Assembly (NCBI RefSeq): GCF_007753095.1
Contig: NZ_CP036348.1
Coordinates: 5,619,411 to 5,683,410 of the forward strand
Direction: 5' to 3'
DNA from: Rosistilla carotiformis
GTDB taxonomy: Bacteria > Planctomycetota > Planctomycetia > Pirellulales > Pirellulaceae
DNA length: 64,000 nucleotides
Below the pieces are notes generated by a model, which did not search any database, was not told where the DNA came from, and worked only from the letters and a program-made list of their open reading frames with translations. A program made the translations under genes and the position numbers. Of this stretch, positions 1 through 10,600 are shown one piece after another (the first letter of the stretch is position 1; every line of letters starts with the position of its first letter).

Positions 1-254
1 GGCTTGTCTTCCGGTTTCGCTTCCGGTTTTTCTTGAGGCTTCGCTTCGGCTGGCTTCGAATCCGCCGGTTTGGATTCCTTTTCCGCAGCTTCGGCCGGCG
101 GTTTGGACGCTTCTGTTTTTTCCTTCGCTTCGGTGGCCGCTGCCGCTGGCTTGTCGGCGGCATCTTGAGCTGTGGTGGTCGCAATCAGCGACAGGCTCAA
201 ACCGAGGGAAAGGAGCAGACGGGGAAGTGCGATTGAGAGGTTGATCGAAGGCAT
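1..254 (-). CDS. Secreted Lys/Pro/Ala/Glu-rich protein, N-terminal part only
   Basis: The ATG at 254 on the minus strand opens a frame that runs off the left edge, so only about 84 residues are visible. Residues 1-31 look like a signal peptide: a short start, a Leu-rich core, then an Ala-Gln end (TTTAQ). After it comes a low-complexity stretch of alternating KPA, KPE and AEA units (about residues 33-84), typical of an extended linker or a wall- or polymer-binding spacer. The functional domain must lie outside the window, so no function can be given. Composition matches neighbouring genes. Confidence 0.65.
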   Translation of the reverse strand, partial: MPSINLSIALPRLLLSLGLSLSLIATTTAQDAADKPAAAATEAKEKTEASKPPAEAAEKESKPADSKPAEAKPQEKPEAKPEDK

Positions 255-424
255 TGGGGGCGGTCTCAAGGAAGCAGAAATTCAGTTCCGGAAGGATCGC
301 GCGATTCGGCCGCGAATCAAGCGCGCATGGGAACGGATAATAAGCTAATCGCTCGATCGTTCGACTGCCACCACGAACGGAAAAATCCAGACCGCAGAGG
401 GCCGGTTGGTGCGGGAGGAACGGA

Positions 425-619
425 TCATTTCGTTAAGATCAGTTTTCCTTGGCGGGTCTTTCGCAGCCGATACAGTTGCCCATCACTGGTGATCCAAACC
501 TCATCGCCACAGCGGGGCAGATCGTTGAATTGAATCACTTTGGGAAGATTCAAAGCAGCCGCCGCCAGATCGGGATCTTTGGCGGCGGCATCCTCTTGCG
601 GGGCGGGATCGTTTGTCAT
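425..619 (-). CDS. hemP: HemP-family small hemin-uptake protein
   Basis: About 64 residues if translation begins at the ATG at 619; the frame stays open to a TTG at 676, so the start is uncertain. The C-terminus carries the HemP signature: a short hydrophobic strand, then GQLYRLRKTRQGKLILTK, which is close to the family ending YRLRxTRxGKLILTK. HemP proteins are small, basic, cytoplasmic and usually encoded with haem-uptake genes under Fur control. Here no haem receptor lies beside it, but a Fur-box-like site sits upstream at 713-727. The first 25 residues are acidic and probably disordered. The family call rests on the conserved ending; the exact role of HemP is poorly known. Confidence 0.78.
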   Translation of the reverse strand: MTNDPAPQEDAAAKDPDLAAAALNLPKVIQFNDLPRCGDEVWITSDGQLYRLRKTRQGKLILTK

Positions 620-712
620 CGTCGTAACCACCGTGCGGTGCTTGTGTTGCGCTAATTTCAAAATGTTCGCGAGCAATCCTTGATCGCAAATCAGACGCTC
701 AGTATATTCAAT

Positions 713-727
713 TGAAACTGATTCTCA
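713..727 (-). promoter_or_regulatory. Candidate Fur box upstream of hemP
   Basis: Read on the minus strand the site is TGAGAATCAGTTTCA. Against the 7-1-7 Fur consensus TGAnAATnATTnTCA it has one mismatch at the fixed positions. It lies 93 bp before the proposed hemP ATG and 246 bp before the divergent Kelch gene, so it could control one or both. Position and gene identity support iron regulation; binding is inferred. Confidence 0.6.
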
Positions 728-973
728 ATAGCGTTTGGCTATCCGACGACGCAGCAAGCGATAGATACGAGCCCCCTCGCCTGACGGGCTCTGCTCCCTA
801 GCCAGCCACGCTCGGTCCGATTCCGGTCTCCAATGGAGGAGCCGGCACAGATTCCCTCTGGTGTGCAAGTAAACCGCCGCGACAATCCCCGTCGCGACGC
901 CACTTTGGGCGACGCCGCGTCGACCCGCACGCATCAACCGATAACCTCTCTACCGTGGAAGAAAGAGAAGAGA

Positions 974-2626
974 ATGAACATCAACCTCTCGCGTTTGCTT
1001 CAATTGAGTTTCGCTTTGCTTGTGATGATGAGCAGCCAAGCGACGGCCCACTTTCCTTGGCTTGCGATCGACGACGATCGACATCCGATCCTCTACTTCG
1101 GTGAAGATGTCACCGACCGCCAGTACCACCTGCCCGAATCGCTCGCCGAATATCCGCTGGCGCATCTGGATGCCGACGGCAAGCGAACCGCGTTGTCGAT
1201 GCAGCCGATCGACAACGACGATCTGATCGGTCTGCGAGCCGAAGCGGCGGTTCCCGCCAGCGGCAGCATCGTCGGTTCTCAAACCTACGGCCTGATGCGT
1301 GGCAGCAAGCTGGTCTACTACACACAACAATTGCTCGACACCGATCCTGCCAAGTGGGCGAAAACTGCTCCCGCCGGAATCGATCTCGCCGCCAGCCTGA
1401 TTCCCCAGGAAGACGGGATCCGCGTCGCGGTCACTTTTAAAGGCAAGCCGTTGCCCGAGGTCGACGTAAAACTTTATTGCGACGACGGAGATGAAGAGGG
1501 TTCGGCGACGACCGACGATCAAGGAGCGGTTGTCTTTACCGCAAAGCAACTGGAGTCGGGATACAACGCTTTGCGCGTTGGCTTCACCGACAAACAGGAG
1601 ACGGGCAAATGGAAAGACGAAGCCTTCGAAGGGGCCGCCCACTATCTGACGGTTGCCTTTCCATGGCAGCTGGAAAAACAAGCGGCTCCGGCGGCGAAGG
1701 ATCAGGTTTCGGTAAGTCCAACCAAGATGGCCGACCTGCCTGAGGAGCTGACGAGTTTTGGCGGAGCGATCGCCGGCGGCAAGCTGTACGTCTACGGTGG
1801 CCACACCGGATCGGCCCACTCGTATTCGACGGCCGAGCAATCGAACCGGTTGTGGGCGTTGGATCTAGAACAACCAAGCGAGTGGAAAAAATTGCCCGCC
1901 GGACCGCGAATGCAAGGTTTGGGACTGGTCGCTCACGGTGACAAACTGATCCGCGTCGGTGGCTTCACTGCGATGAATGCCGAAGGGGAGGATCACGATC
2001 TGCAATCGCAATCGACGGTCAGCCAGTTCGATACGGCGACCAACCAGTGGACCGATTTGGCGCCGTTGCCCGAGCCGCGATCGTCGCTCGGCGCAGCGAT
2101 CTTGGGTGACGTCGTTTACGTCGCTAGCGGATGGGCGATGGGAGATGCCGAAGAGAACGTCTGGCATCAGACCGCCTGGAAAATGGATCTCAGCAAGTCT
2201 CCGGCGACTTGGCAACCGATTGCCACTCCACCGTTTCAACGCCGAGCTGTCAGCGTCAGTGCACACGACGGAAAGATCTACGTGATCGGCGGCATGGGGC
2301 ACGAGGGAAAACCGAGCACGCGAACCGACATCTACGATCCCAAAACCGACACCTGGACCGAGGGGCCACAACTGATCGGCAAACCGATGACCGGATTTGG
2401 CAACGCGGCCTATTCGCAGGCGGGCCAGCTGTATGTGACCGCGATCGACGGCACGATCCAACGGCTCCGCAGCGACGGCACGCAGTGGGAGATCGTCGGC
2501 AAGTGTGATCCAGGGCGCTTCTTTCACGTCATGCTTCCGCTGGGGGATCGTTCGCTAATACTGGTTGGTGGAGCGAACATGTCGATCGGAAAATTCACCG
2601 ACATCGAGCGGATTGATATCAAATAG
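974..2626 (+). CDS. Secreted Kelch-repeat protein with DUF4198-like N-terminal domain
   Basis: The ATG at 974 was chosen because it follows a purine-rich GAAAGAGAAGAG ribosome site and begins a clear signal peptide (residues 1-26, ending ATA-HFPW). The open frame reaches back to 833 but that part is not signal-like. Mature residues about 27-235 start with HFPWLAIDD and resemble the DUF4198 / Ni-uptake-associated periplasmic domain, with a beta-rich section (VKLYCDDGDEEG) like a transthyretin fold. Residues about 240-550 hold Kelch-type beta-propeller blades (GGKLYVYGG, DKLIRVGG, GDVVYVASG, GKIYVIGG, RSLILVGG). Likely periplasmic or surface-bound. It diverges from hemP across a Fur-box candidate, so a metal-linked role is possible, but that is inference. 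A hairpin terminator follows. Confidence 0.8.
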   Translation: MNINLSRLLQLSFALLVMMSSQATAHFPWLAIDDDRHPILYFGEDVTDRQYHLPESLAEYPLAHLDADGKRTALSMQPIDNDDLIGLRAEAAVPASGSIVGSQTYGLMRGSKLVYYTQQLLDTDPAKWAKTAPAGIDLAASLIPQEDGIRVAVTFKGKPLPEVDVKLYCDDGDEEGSATTDDQGAVVFTAKQLESGYNALRVGFTDKQETGKWKDEAFEGAAHYLTVAFPWQLEKQAAPAAKDQVSVSPTKMADLPEELTSFGGAIAGGKLYVYGGHTGSAHSYSTAEQSNRLWALDLEQPSEWKKLPAGPRMQGLGLVAHGDKLIRVGGFTAMNAEGEDHDLQSQSTVSQFDTATNQWTDLAPLPEPRSSLGAAILGDVVYVASGWAMGDAEENVWHQTAWKMDLSKSPATWQPIATPPFQRRAVSVSAHDGKIYVIGGMGHEGKPSTRTDIYDPKTDTWTEGPQLIGKPMTGFGNAAYSQAGQLYVTAIDGTIQRLRSDGTQWEIVGKCDPGRFFHVMLPLGDRSLILVGGANMSIGKFTDIERIDIK

Positions 2627-2686
2627 CGGCGGGGACGGAACCCTTCGTTCAATTCGCTGGAAAGCACTCCGAAACCATTAATTGCT

Positions 2687-2725
2687 GCCCGCACGGTCGA
2701 TCTGACTAGTGCGGGCTTTTTCTTT
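2687..2725 (+). terminator. Rho-independent terminator
   Basis: Perfect 8-bp arms GCCCGCAC and GTGCGGGC separated by 14 bases, followed by TTTTTCTTT. It lies 61 bp after the stop of the Kelch gene, whose transcription it should end. The rest of the gap to the next gene (2726-2957) shows no other clear feature. Confidence 0.85.
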
Positions 2726-2957
2726 GCCATTAGGATTCATTTGCAACGGTTTGAGGAGTTGTACGGTGCGTCGTCTGAGCCGCTTTGGTTCGACTTTTTG
2801 CGTCCCTTCGCGAGCGAAATTGCTTCGCATCGCTGCCGAATATTCGCTAGACTTCAAATGGACAGCGACCGAGCGTAGGGTCGCGATATTCAGTGGACAC
2901 AGGATCTTCGAAGTGTAGCCCGACACCATTCTTTTCTCGATCGCAGGAGCTTCTAGT

Positions 2958-3440
2958 ATGAGCGTTTCTAACAAAGCAAAGACTGTCACCATCAATCCGG
3001 CATTTTTGGCCGACGTGAAGGATTTGCATCAAGAACTTTGGGACGGGCTGCATGCGTTGCAGGAGATGTGTTCCCTGCCGATCTCGCTGGAAGGAAAGTG
3101 TTTCGAGTTTATTGGCCGATTGTCCGATCTTCGCGACAAGCTGGCGTTTCAGTTCTCGGTTGAAGAAGCTTACGGTTACTTCGATGACCCCGCGTTCTGT
3201 TGCCCGACGTTTGCCCGTCGGTCCAATGAATTGCTGCAACAGCATCGCGACCTGTACATGGAGATCGCGTCGATCGCCGAAAGAGCGGAACAATTGTTGA
3301 GTGTTCGCGATTTGGCCGCCTTGACCACCATTATTCCTATCGCGTTCGATCGGTTTGCCGATAAGTTACAGAAGCACGAATCGGCCGAAACGCAGTTGAT
3401 GCACGACGGTCTGATGCAAGACATCGGCGGCGGCGACTAG
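2958..3440 (+). CDS. Hemerythrin-like (HHE) domain protein
   Basis: 160 residues, no signal peptide, mainly helical. The order of candidate di-iron ligands follows the bacterial hemerythrin-like family: His23 in KDLHQEL, Glu69/Glu70 in VEEAYGY, His96 in QQHRDLY, and His140/Glu141 in QKHESAE, with the frequent ending DIGGGD. The His normally found a few residues before the EEayGY motif is Gln65 (FQFSVEE), so one iron ligand appears lost or replaced. Members bind O2, NO or iron; which applies here cannot be told. The ymdB-like gene starts 53 bp later on the same strand, so the two may be co-transcribed. Confidence 0.72.
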   Translation: MSVSNKAKTVTINPAFLADVKDLHQELWDGLHALQEMCSLPISLEGKCFEFIGRLSDLRDKLAFQFSVEEAYGYFDDPAFCCPTFARRSNELLQQHRDLYMEIASIAERAEQLLSVRDLAALTTIIPIAFDRFADKLQKHESAETQLMHDGLMQDIGGGD

Positions 3441-3493
3441 ATCGCCGCGCCGCAGACCACGACCGGCATTATTGATTTAAGAAGGATCTTTCC

Positions 3494-4285
3494 TTGCGTT
3501 TATTGTTTTTAGGAGACATCGTCGGCAAGCCTGGCGTGCAGGCTTGTGTTGCGATGGTGCCAGGTCTACGCGACGAATTGCAGACCGATTTGGTGATCGT
3601 TAACGCGGAAAATTCCGCTGACGGATCGGGGCTAACCGTTAAGCAATTCCAAAAGTTGGCGGCAAACGGAATCGATGCGTTTACGATGGGAGACCACATC
3701 TATCGCAAACGCGAAATCATTCCGGTGCTTGAGAAAGATTCGCGGATCGTCAAACCGGCCAACTACCCCGCCACAGCCCCCGGCAAAACCTTCGCTCTCG
3801 TGGAGACGGCGTCGGGAATTCAAGTCGCCATCGTCTCGCTGATGGGCCGCGTCTACATGCGTCCCGTCGACTGCCCCTTCGCCGCTGTGGATCGCGTGTT
3901 GGCGGAGATTCCCGAGAACGTGAAAGTCCGATTTGTCGACCTGCACGCCGAAGCGACCAGCGACAAACAACTGCTCGGTCGCTATCTCGATGGCCGCGTC
4001 AGCGCAGCTCTTGGCACGCACACGCATGTCCCCACCGCGGACGCTCGCATCCTGCCCGGCGGCACCGCGTTCATGTGCGACGTGGGGATGAGTGGTGCGT
4101 ACGAGAGTATCATCGGCCGTGAGATCGACCCGGTGATGCAGACGACCCTCACCTTCACCCCCACCTTCTTCCATGTCGCCAGCAAAGACGTCCGCTTATG
4201 CGGCGCGGTGATCGACATCGATCCAGAGACCGGCAAAGCGACATCGATCGAAAGATTCGAACGATCGTGGAGCGAAAACGCGTAA
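3494..4285 (+). CDS. ymdB: YmdB-family metallophosphoesterase (TIGR00282 type)
   Basis: 263 residues, the usual family size. It starts at TTG 3494 behind AAGAAGGA. Metal-binding motifs of the calcineurin-like fold can be read in order: GDIVGKPG at the N-terminus, NAENSADGSG, TMGDHIYRKREI, DLHAEATSDK and GTHTHVPTAD. In YmdB the family acts on 2',3'-cyclic nucleotides and affects RNA turnover, motility and biofilm in Bacillus. An oddity is GDH where characterised members have GNH, a metal-ligand position (Asn to Asp). Cytoplasmic, no signal peptide. The gene follows the hemerythrin-like gene and is followed by a hairpin repeat. Confidence 0.88.
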   Translation: MRLLFLGDIVGKPGVQACVAMVPGLRDELQTDLVIVNAENSADGSGLTVKQFQKLAANGIDAFTMGDHIYRKREIIPVLEKDSRIVKPANYPATAPGKTFALVETASGIQVAIVSLMGRVYMRPVDCPFAAVDRVLAEIPENVKVRFVDLHAEATSDKQLLGRYLDGRVSAALGTHTHVPTADARILPGGTAFMCDVGMSGAYESIIGREIDPVMQTTLTFTPTFFHVASKDVRLCGAVIDIDPETGKATSIERFERSWSENA

Positions 4286-4292
4286 GCGCATA

Positions 4293-4324
4293 CCGGAGGT
4301 ACGCCGCTGCGCGGCGACCTCCGG
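4293..4324 (+). repeat. GC-rich hairpin downstream of ymdB
   Basis: Arms CCGGAGGTACGCCGC and GCGGCGACCTCCGG pair almost perfectly; one extra A is bulged. No T-run follows, so it resembles an extragenic palindrome more than an intrinsic terminator. It starts 7 bp after the ymdB stop. Confidence 0.6.
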
Positions 4325-4376
4325 CTACTGTCTCACATCCCTGCGGGATGCGTCGAATCCGCTGCAACTGCAAATC

Positions 4377-4448
4377 GTTTAACCGCGTGCCCACCGGGCC
4401 GCGCGGCGAACCTCATGACCGCGTGGGGCGTTGCCGCCGCGGTTAAAC
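4377..4448. repeat. 72-bp element bounded by 11-bp perfect inverted repeats
   Basis: GTTTAACCGCG at 4377-4387 is exactly inverted at 4438-4448 (CGCGGTTAAAC). Inner parts also pair partly (GCCCAC with GTGGGGC). This has the form of a short palindromic extragenic element or a miniature mobile element. The whole gap 4286-4619 holds only this, the preceding hairpin, a small CATCCC/GGGATG stem near 4336-4351, and the ribosome site of the next gene. Confidence 0.55.
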
Positions 4449-4619
4449 GAGGCCGTAGCGGAGATCGTCGGGAACGCTCCTTCTGTGGGGGAGACGAATC
4501 GATTTCGAAATTCGTCGACTTTCTTGGGTGCGCATTGGTCCGATTTGTCGTCCATGCCTATGATTTCACGTTCCGTGCGCTGCACCGAAGCTATTCAACA
4601 CGTAGGAAGGATCAGACTC

Positions 4620-7600
4620 TTGACTCATTTACGGCTAATCGCCCCCTGCCTTTCCATGCTGATCGCATTTGCGGTCGCATCGGCGGTGGGACCTCGAGAC
4701 ACTCAATGGAAGGCTGTCGAAGACGCGATGAACAAAGGTTTGCCCAAGACGGCAATCGAGGCGTTGCAGCCGATTATCGATGGCGCGTTGAAAGACAAGG
4801 CGTACGCCGAAGCTGTGAAAGCGATCAGCCAACGGATTGCTTTGGAAGGGGCAATCCAAGGGGATAAGCCCGAGGAAAAAGTCACTCGGATGACCGCCGA
4901 GATCGAGAAGGCTCCCGAGCCGATGCGGCCTGTGATGCAGGCGATCCTGGCGAATTGGTACTGGCAATATTTCCAGCAGAATCGCTGGCGTTTCATGCAG
5001 CGGACCGAGACCGCCACCTCCCCCAGCGACGACTTTACCACCTGGGCGTTGCCGCAGATCCTGGCTGAAATCGACAAGCATTTCCAGCTGGCCCTCGCCA
5101 ATCCCGAAGCGCTGCAAAAGACGCCGATCGATCAATACGATGCGTTATTGAACAAGGGGAACGCACCGGACGCCTACCGCCCGACGCTTTACGATTTCCT
5201 GGTATTCGACGCGATTGATTTTTATGCCGCGGGCGAACAAGCAGGTGCTCGTTCGCAGGACGCTTTTGATCTGCAAGCCGACAGCCCGATCTTCGCATCC
5301 GCCGCCGACTTTATCGCTTGGGAACCGCCGACCGACGACGCACAATCGCCCACGTTGCGGGCGATCACGCTGTACCAAGATCTGTTGGTCTTCCATCAAG
5401 ACGATGATGACAAGTCGGCGTTTTACGATGCCGATCTGTCCCGTTTGGTGTTTGGCAATAACAAGGCGTTTGGCGAAGAGAAGAGTTCGCGATTTAAGGC
5501 GTCGCTGAAACGATTCATCGAAGCGACCGCCGGGCACGAGATCTCTGCTCGAGGCAACGCGCAACTGGCGCAAACGCTTCGCGACGAGGGTGAGTTGGTC
5601 GAGGCCCACAAGATCGCCAGCGAAGGGCTGGAGAATTTTCCCAAGAGCGTTGGCGGAGCGCTCTGTTTCAACTTGATCCAGCAGATCGAAGCCCGTTCGG
5701 CGCAGGTTTCGACCGAACGCGTCTGGAACGAACCACTGCCGACGATCGACGTTCAATACCGCAACGTCACCAAGATTTACTTCCGATTGGTTCCGTTTGA
5801 TTTCGATGCCTTTGTCCAATCCGACCGCTGGAATCCCGAACAACTGGATCAACGCCAGCAACAGGAACTGCTGGCACGCGCGCCGGTTACCGCTTGGGAT
5901 GCCGATCTGCCAGCGACAACCGATTACCAAGAACGCGTCGAAGAATTACCGACGCCCGACGATTTGAAACCGGGAGCTTATTATCTGATCGCCAGCCACC
6001 ATCCCGAATTTGTCCGCACCGACAACCAAGTGTCGTTCACGGAGATTTGGGTTAGCGATCTGGCTCTCGTATTGCGAAATCACAACGGCGATGGATTCGT
6101 CGACGGCTTTGTCTTGGACGCCCGCAGCGGCGATCCGCTGGCCAATGCCAACGTGCGAGCGTGGCAGCGAACGAACAATGGCAACCGCCGCCAACCGCTT
6201 CCGTCGACGAAGACCGATGAAAACGGGCGGTTTGAATTCCGTGGCCAACGACTGCGAGGAATGGTCTTTCACGTCGTCGATGGCGACAACGCACTCTCTT
6301 CGATACACAACGTCGACAGCTACCAGAACAACCGACAACCTCGACCCGATGAACAGACACGGTTCTTCACCGACCGATCGATCTACCGCCCCGGCCAGAC
6401 GATCCAATACAAGGGGATCTGTTTGCGAGTCGACCAACAGCAGGACGATTATGCAACGATTGCCGGTCGCGAATTGACCGTGGTCTTCAACGACGTCAAT
6501 GGAAAAGAGATCCAGCGGCAGAATCATCGCACCAACGATTACGGAAGTTTCAGCGGCAGCTTCAACGCGCCACGCGATCGTTTGATGGGGAGGATGTCGA
6601 TCCAAGTGGCAGGCGAACCGAATGGGGCAACGCAAGTCACGGTCGAAGAGTACAAGCGGCCAAAGTTCCTGGTTTCGCTGGAAGCTCCCAAGAAAGCCGC
6701 TCGGCTTGGCGGTGAAGTCAATCTGCAGGGATCGGCTAAGGCGTATACCGGTGCAGCGATCGATGCTGCCGAGGTTCGCTGGCGCGTCGTCCGCGAAGTC
6801 CGCTATCCGATCTGGTGGTCGTGGCGTTGTTGGTGGATCCCGCAAGTTCCCGATGCCGGGCAGGAGATCGCTCATGGCACGACGACAACCGCCGCCGACG
6901 GCAGCTTTGACATCCGCTTCGACGCCCGTCCCGATCCGTCGGTCTCGCCCGAAAGCGAAGCCTCATTCCAGTTCACGATCTACGCCGATGTCGTCGACAC
7001 GACGGGCGAAACGCGTTCGGGCAGCCGCCAAGTGAACGTCGGCTTTGTCGCCTTGCGAGCGACGGTTTCGAGCGACGATTGGCAGACGACCAACACACCG
7101 ACAAAAATCCAACTCAGCACCACAACGCTCGACGGCGAAGCGATCGCTGCCGAAGGGGTGTTGAAGGTTTACGCGTTGCAGCAGCCCGACGAACCAGCCC
7201 GCGGCAGATTGTCGAACCAACCGCGACCGATGCACCACCGCGCGGGAAGGCCAATCGATTTGGCAGACGCTCCGAAACCCGATCCCGTCAATCCCAACTC
7301 ATGGGCACTTGGGGAGGTCGCGTTGGAACAAGCGATTCAGATCGAAGCCAGCGGGCAAGCGGAAGCTTCGGTCCAGTTGAAAGCTGGAATCTATCGAGCG
7401 ATCTTCGAAACGAAAGATCGATTCGGCAAGGCGGTGACCGCGTTGCTGCCGATCCAGGTGGTCGATCCCGATGCAAAGCAATTGTCGATCAAGATCCCCA
7501 ACCTGTTGGCTTCCGCTGCATGGTCGGTCCAACCCGGCAGCGATTTCGAGGGCGTCTGGGGAAGCGGATACGACACCGCTCGCGCGTTCGTCGAGATCGA

Positions 7601-10600
7601 ACATCGAGGCGAATTGTTGCAGAGTTTCTGGACCGCCCCCGGGGTGACTCAGGTTCAGATCAAACAACCGATCGAAGAAGCGATGCGCGGCGGGCTGTCG
7701 CTGCGAACGACGATGGTTCGCGAAAACCGAGCCTATCTCGAATCGCGGCAGATCGAGGTCCCTTGGACCAACAAACAACTGGCGGTTCGTTGGGAGCACT
7801 TTGTCTCCAAACTGGAACCGGCGCAAAAGCAAACTTGGACCGCGGTGATCGACGCTCCCGATGCAAAGCGAGCCGCCGCCGAGATGGTCGCGGGGATGTA
7901 CGACGCGTCGTTGGATGCTTATCTGCCGCACCATTGGGCCGATGGATTCCATGTCTTCCGGCACAACCGCAGCAACGTTTATTCGCAATTTGAAAACCAA
8001 CAAAAGCAGCTGCAAGGTCTGCTCTTCAATTGGAACGTCGATGCCCGCGACGCGTCGCTCATCTACCGCTCGTTCCCCGGCGAGATCATCAACGCGATCT
8101 ACGGCATGCGAGGCAATGTTCAGTTCCGTAGTCGAAGAGGCGGAGGCATTGCTGGTGGCCTCGGGATGATGGAAGCCGATTCGTTTGCCGCTGCCGCTCC
8201 AGCGCCGATGGCGATGGCCAAGGGAATGGCAAAGGATTCCAACGCGCAGGTCGCGAGTGCTCCCGTTGCCGAAGGGGCACCCGCCGACGAGCAGCCGCCA
8301 GCGGCCGATCTCGATCTGGAAAACGTTTCGGCGCGGAAGAACCTCAACGAAACCGCCTTCTTCTTTCCGCATCTGATCGCTGGCGACGACGGCACGGTGC
8401 GGATGGAGTTCACGATGCCCGAGGCATTAACGAAGTGGCGGTTCATGGGATTCGCTCACGACAACGAACTGCGATCGGGGCTGTTAACCGATACCGTGGT
8501 GACGGCAAAGGACTTGATGGTTCAACCCAATCCGCCGCGATTTGTTCGCGAAGGGGACGTGTTGGAATTCACTGTCAAAGTCAGCAACCAATCGCCAACG
8601 CGTCAGACCGGTACGGTGCGCTTGAGCTTTGCCGAAGCGCGAACCGGCGACAGCGTCGACGCGGCGATCGGCAACGATCAACGCGACCAAGCGTTTGAGA
8701 TCGCCGCGGGGCAATCGAAGTCGTTGGCTTGGCGAATCCAGATTCCCGACGGAATCGGGTTCTTGACCTACAAAGCGGTTGGTTCGACGGGACGATTGTC
8801 CGACGGAGAAGAAGGGTATCTGCCCGTCTTGTCGCAACGTGTGCTGGTGACCGAATCGCAAACGCTGCCGATTCGCGGTCCACAAACAGTGGAGTTCGAT
8901 TTTGAAAAGCTGCTGAAATCGGGCGACTCCGATTCGCTGCGGCATCAATCGTTGGACGTTCAAATGGTTTCCAACCCGTCGTGGTACGCTGTGATGGCGC
9001 TGCCGTATCTGATGGAATACCCGCACCAGTGCAGCGAGCAGACGTTCAGTCGACTGTATGCCAACGCACTGGCGCGGCACATCGCCGGCAGCGATCCGAA
9101 GATCCATCGCGTCTTCGAACAATGGCGGGGAACTCCGGCGCTGGAGAGTCCGTTGATGAAGAACGAAGATCTTAAGGCCGTGATGATCGAAGAGACCCCT
9201 TGGCTGCGACAAGCGGAATCCGAATCGGAAGCTCGCCGCAACGTGGGGATCTTGTTCGACGACAACCGCTTGAACGACGAGACCGCTCGCCTGCTGAAGA
9301 AGCTGGCCGATCAACAACTCGCCGACGGCGCGTGGCCTTGGTTCCCCGGCGGTCCGGCCAACGATTACATCACGCTTTACATCACCACCGGATTCGGCCG
9401 AATGCGTCACCTGGGCGTCGACGTTGATACCGCGGCGGCGGTGAAGTCGCTGACGCGATTGGATGCGTGGGTTACCAAGCAGTACACCGATATCGCGGAA
9501 AGCAACCGTGACGAAAATCATCTGACCGCGACGATCGCGCTGTATCTGTATGGCCGCAGCTTCTTCTTGGAAGACCAACCTGTCGCCCCAGAACATCGAA
9601 CCGCTGTTCTGTATTGGTTGCAACAAGCCAAGCAGTATTGGTTGAAATTGAACAACCGCCAATCGCAAGCGCATCTGGCCGTGGCGCTAAAACGGTTTGG
9701 CGATTTGAAGACGCCCGTCGGCATCATGGCGTCGATCAAAGAGCGATCGGTGAGCGATCCCGAGCTAGGAATGTTCTGGCGCGACACCGAAGAATCGTGG
9801 TGGTGGTACCGAGCTCCGATCGAAACGCAGGCGATGATGATCGAAGCGTTTGACGAAGTGATGGACGATGCGGCGGCCGTCGAAGACTGCAAAGTTTGGC
9901 TGCTGAAGCAAAAGCAGACGCAGGACTGGAAGACGACCAAAGCGACAACTGACGCCGTCTATGCGTTGCTGTTGCGAGGCACCGACCTGTTGGCGTCCAG
10001 CGAATTGGTCCGCGTGGAGCTGGGGGGCGAGGCGGTCGAGCCGAAAGATGTCGAAGCGGGAACCGGCTTTTACGAGCAGCGGTTTTCGGGAGCGGAAGTG
10101 ACGCCGCAGCAAGGAAAGATCACGGTCACCAAGGTCGACCAAGGGGTCGCTTGGGGAAGCGTGACGTGGCAATACATGGAGGAGATCGCCAAGGTCACGC
10201 CTCACGATGGAACGCCGCTGACGCTAACCAAGCAGCTGTTCGTGAAAGAGACGACCAAAGATGGACCGGTTCTGAAACCTGTCGACGGGCCGATTGCGGT
10301 CGGCGATGAATTGGTCGTCCGGATCGTTTTGAAGACCGATCGCGACATGGAGTATCTGCATCTGAAGGATCAGCGTGGCAGCGGCACCGAACCGGTCAAT
10401 GTGCTATCGCGGTACAAGTACCAAGATGGACTGGCCTACTACGAATCGACTCGCGACACGGCCAGTCACTTCTTCATCGATTACCTGCCCAAGGGAACGT
10501 ACGTCTTCGAATATTCGACGCGCGTTCAATTGCGAGGCAGGTATCAATCGGGATTCGCCAACATCCAGTGCATGTACGCACCGGAGTTCAACAGTCATTC

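Noticed and set aside
950-1840. Minus-strand ORF of 296 codons
   Set aside because: It is the antisense shadow of the Kelch gene; low-quality Arg/Gly-rich composition, no ribosome site.
8484-9674. Minus-strand ORF of 396 codons inside the macroglobulin gene
   Set aside because: Antisense reading of a GC-rich gene with codon periodicity; no recognisable protein.
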